Shown one piece after another: positions 42,666 to 42,883 of a DNA stretch of 42,883 bases (positions are counted from its first letter, which is position 1; each line of letters starts with the position of its first letter). A program made the translations under genes and the position numbers. The notes under the pieces were generated by a model. The model worked only from the letters and a program-made list of their open reading frames with translations. It did not search any database and was not told where the DNA came from. The stretch lies in assembly GCA_910585255.1 (NCBI GenBank), contig CAJUEI010000006.1, forward strand, positions 1 through 42,883. The letters run 5' to 3'. This DNA comes from an uncultured Lachnospiraceae bacterium. Its GTDB lineage: Bacteria; Bacillota; Clostridia; Lachnospirales; Lachnospiraceae.

Positions 42666-42883
42666 ATGTCTAAAGCTAAATTTGAAAGAAGTAAGCCGCA
42701 TTGTAATATTGGTACTATCGGTCACGTTGACCATGGTAAAACTACTTTAACAGCTGCTATTACAAAGACGTTAAATGTTCGTTTAGGTACTGGTGAAGCA
42801 GTTGCGTTTGATATGATCGATAAGGCTCCCGAGGAGAGAGAAAGAGGTATTACGATTTCTACTGCTCACGTTGAGTATGAGAC
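42666..42883 (+). CDS. tuf: Elongation factor Tu (5' part)
   Basis: The first 72 residues are visible before the window ends: GTP-binding loop GHVDHGKTT (19-27) and switch I region RGITIST. It carries aminoacyl-tRNA to the ribosome. AAGGAGG lies upstream of the ATG, and it has its own promoter besides read-through from fusA. Confidence 0.97.
   Translation, partial: MSKAKFERSKPHCNIGTIGHVDHGKTTLTAAITKTLNVRLGTGEAVAFDMIDKAPEERERGITISTAHVEYE

Noticed and set aside
1..42883. CRISPR arrays, tRNA or rRNA genes
   Set aside because: No regularly spaced direct repeats and no tRNA-like T-arm or rRNA sequence was found on either strand by eye.

Overview
The window looks like chromosome from a motile, endospore-forming, low-GC Gram-positive of the Lachnospiraceae type. 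The evidence is the AT-rich, purine-biased coding strand, strong AGGAGG ribosome binding sites, frequent TTG/GTG starts, the spoIIID and mbl genes, and a flagellar cluster ordered as in Bacillus and Clostridia. The genus cannot be fixed from the sequence alone.

Layout. 1-4130 is a worn accessory stretch: an internally deleted phosphoesterase, a HEPN-motif protein, a phage-type amidase missing its start, a small membrane protein and an IS200-like element with a broken transposase. 4146-5540 is the rpsF-ssb-rpsR operon. The 3' tail of rpsR plus its terminator (5406-5538) is repeated at 7361-7494. The two copies bracket a 2-kb segment with two unknown genes, one carrying a retropepsin-like DSGA motif, and a fragment of tyrosine-integrase tail. 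Next come a minus-strand response regulator / histidine kinase / BceAB-like ABC transporter module and an acetyltransferase, then a second integrase fragment and a truncated helix-turn-helix gene. I read 5406-13562 as a decayed integrative island or several stacked islands.

13568-20608 holds mostly single genes: two P-loop kinases, a duplicated-domain membrane protein, a GNAT protein, a HAD hydrolase, a phage-like unknown protein, a HIT protein and an FKBP lipoprotein. A dispersed repeat lies among them (and again at 31334). One copy, at 17241-17363, folds into a perfect four-way junction with no unpaired base between stems.

20690-22080 is the most unusual part. It has two related small-RNA candidates with GNRA-capped hairpins, C-rich tails and terminators. 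It then has two 230-245-nt hairpin elements in opposite orientation, one upstream of spoIIID and one upstream of a chemoreceptor gene. These two share an exact 59-bp core but have different stem sequences that still pair, and most of their non-Watson-Crick pairs are G-U or U-U only when read in the shared direction. This looks like a structured RNA class that I do not recognise.

22339-38768 is motility and cell shape: chemoreceptor, mbl, two rod proteins, a rod-binding protein, recD2, comF, yvyF, flgN, flgM, two different flgK genes in tandem, flgL, fliW and csrA. A sigma-D-like promoter stands before flgN. FlgM (anti-sigma), FlgN (chaperone), FlgK/FlgL (hook-filament junction) and FliW/CsrA (flagellin translation control) together time late flagellar assembly. 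38955 to the end is the str operon region (rpsL, rpsG, fusA, start of tuf), with clear promoters before rpsL and tuf.
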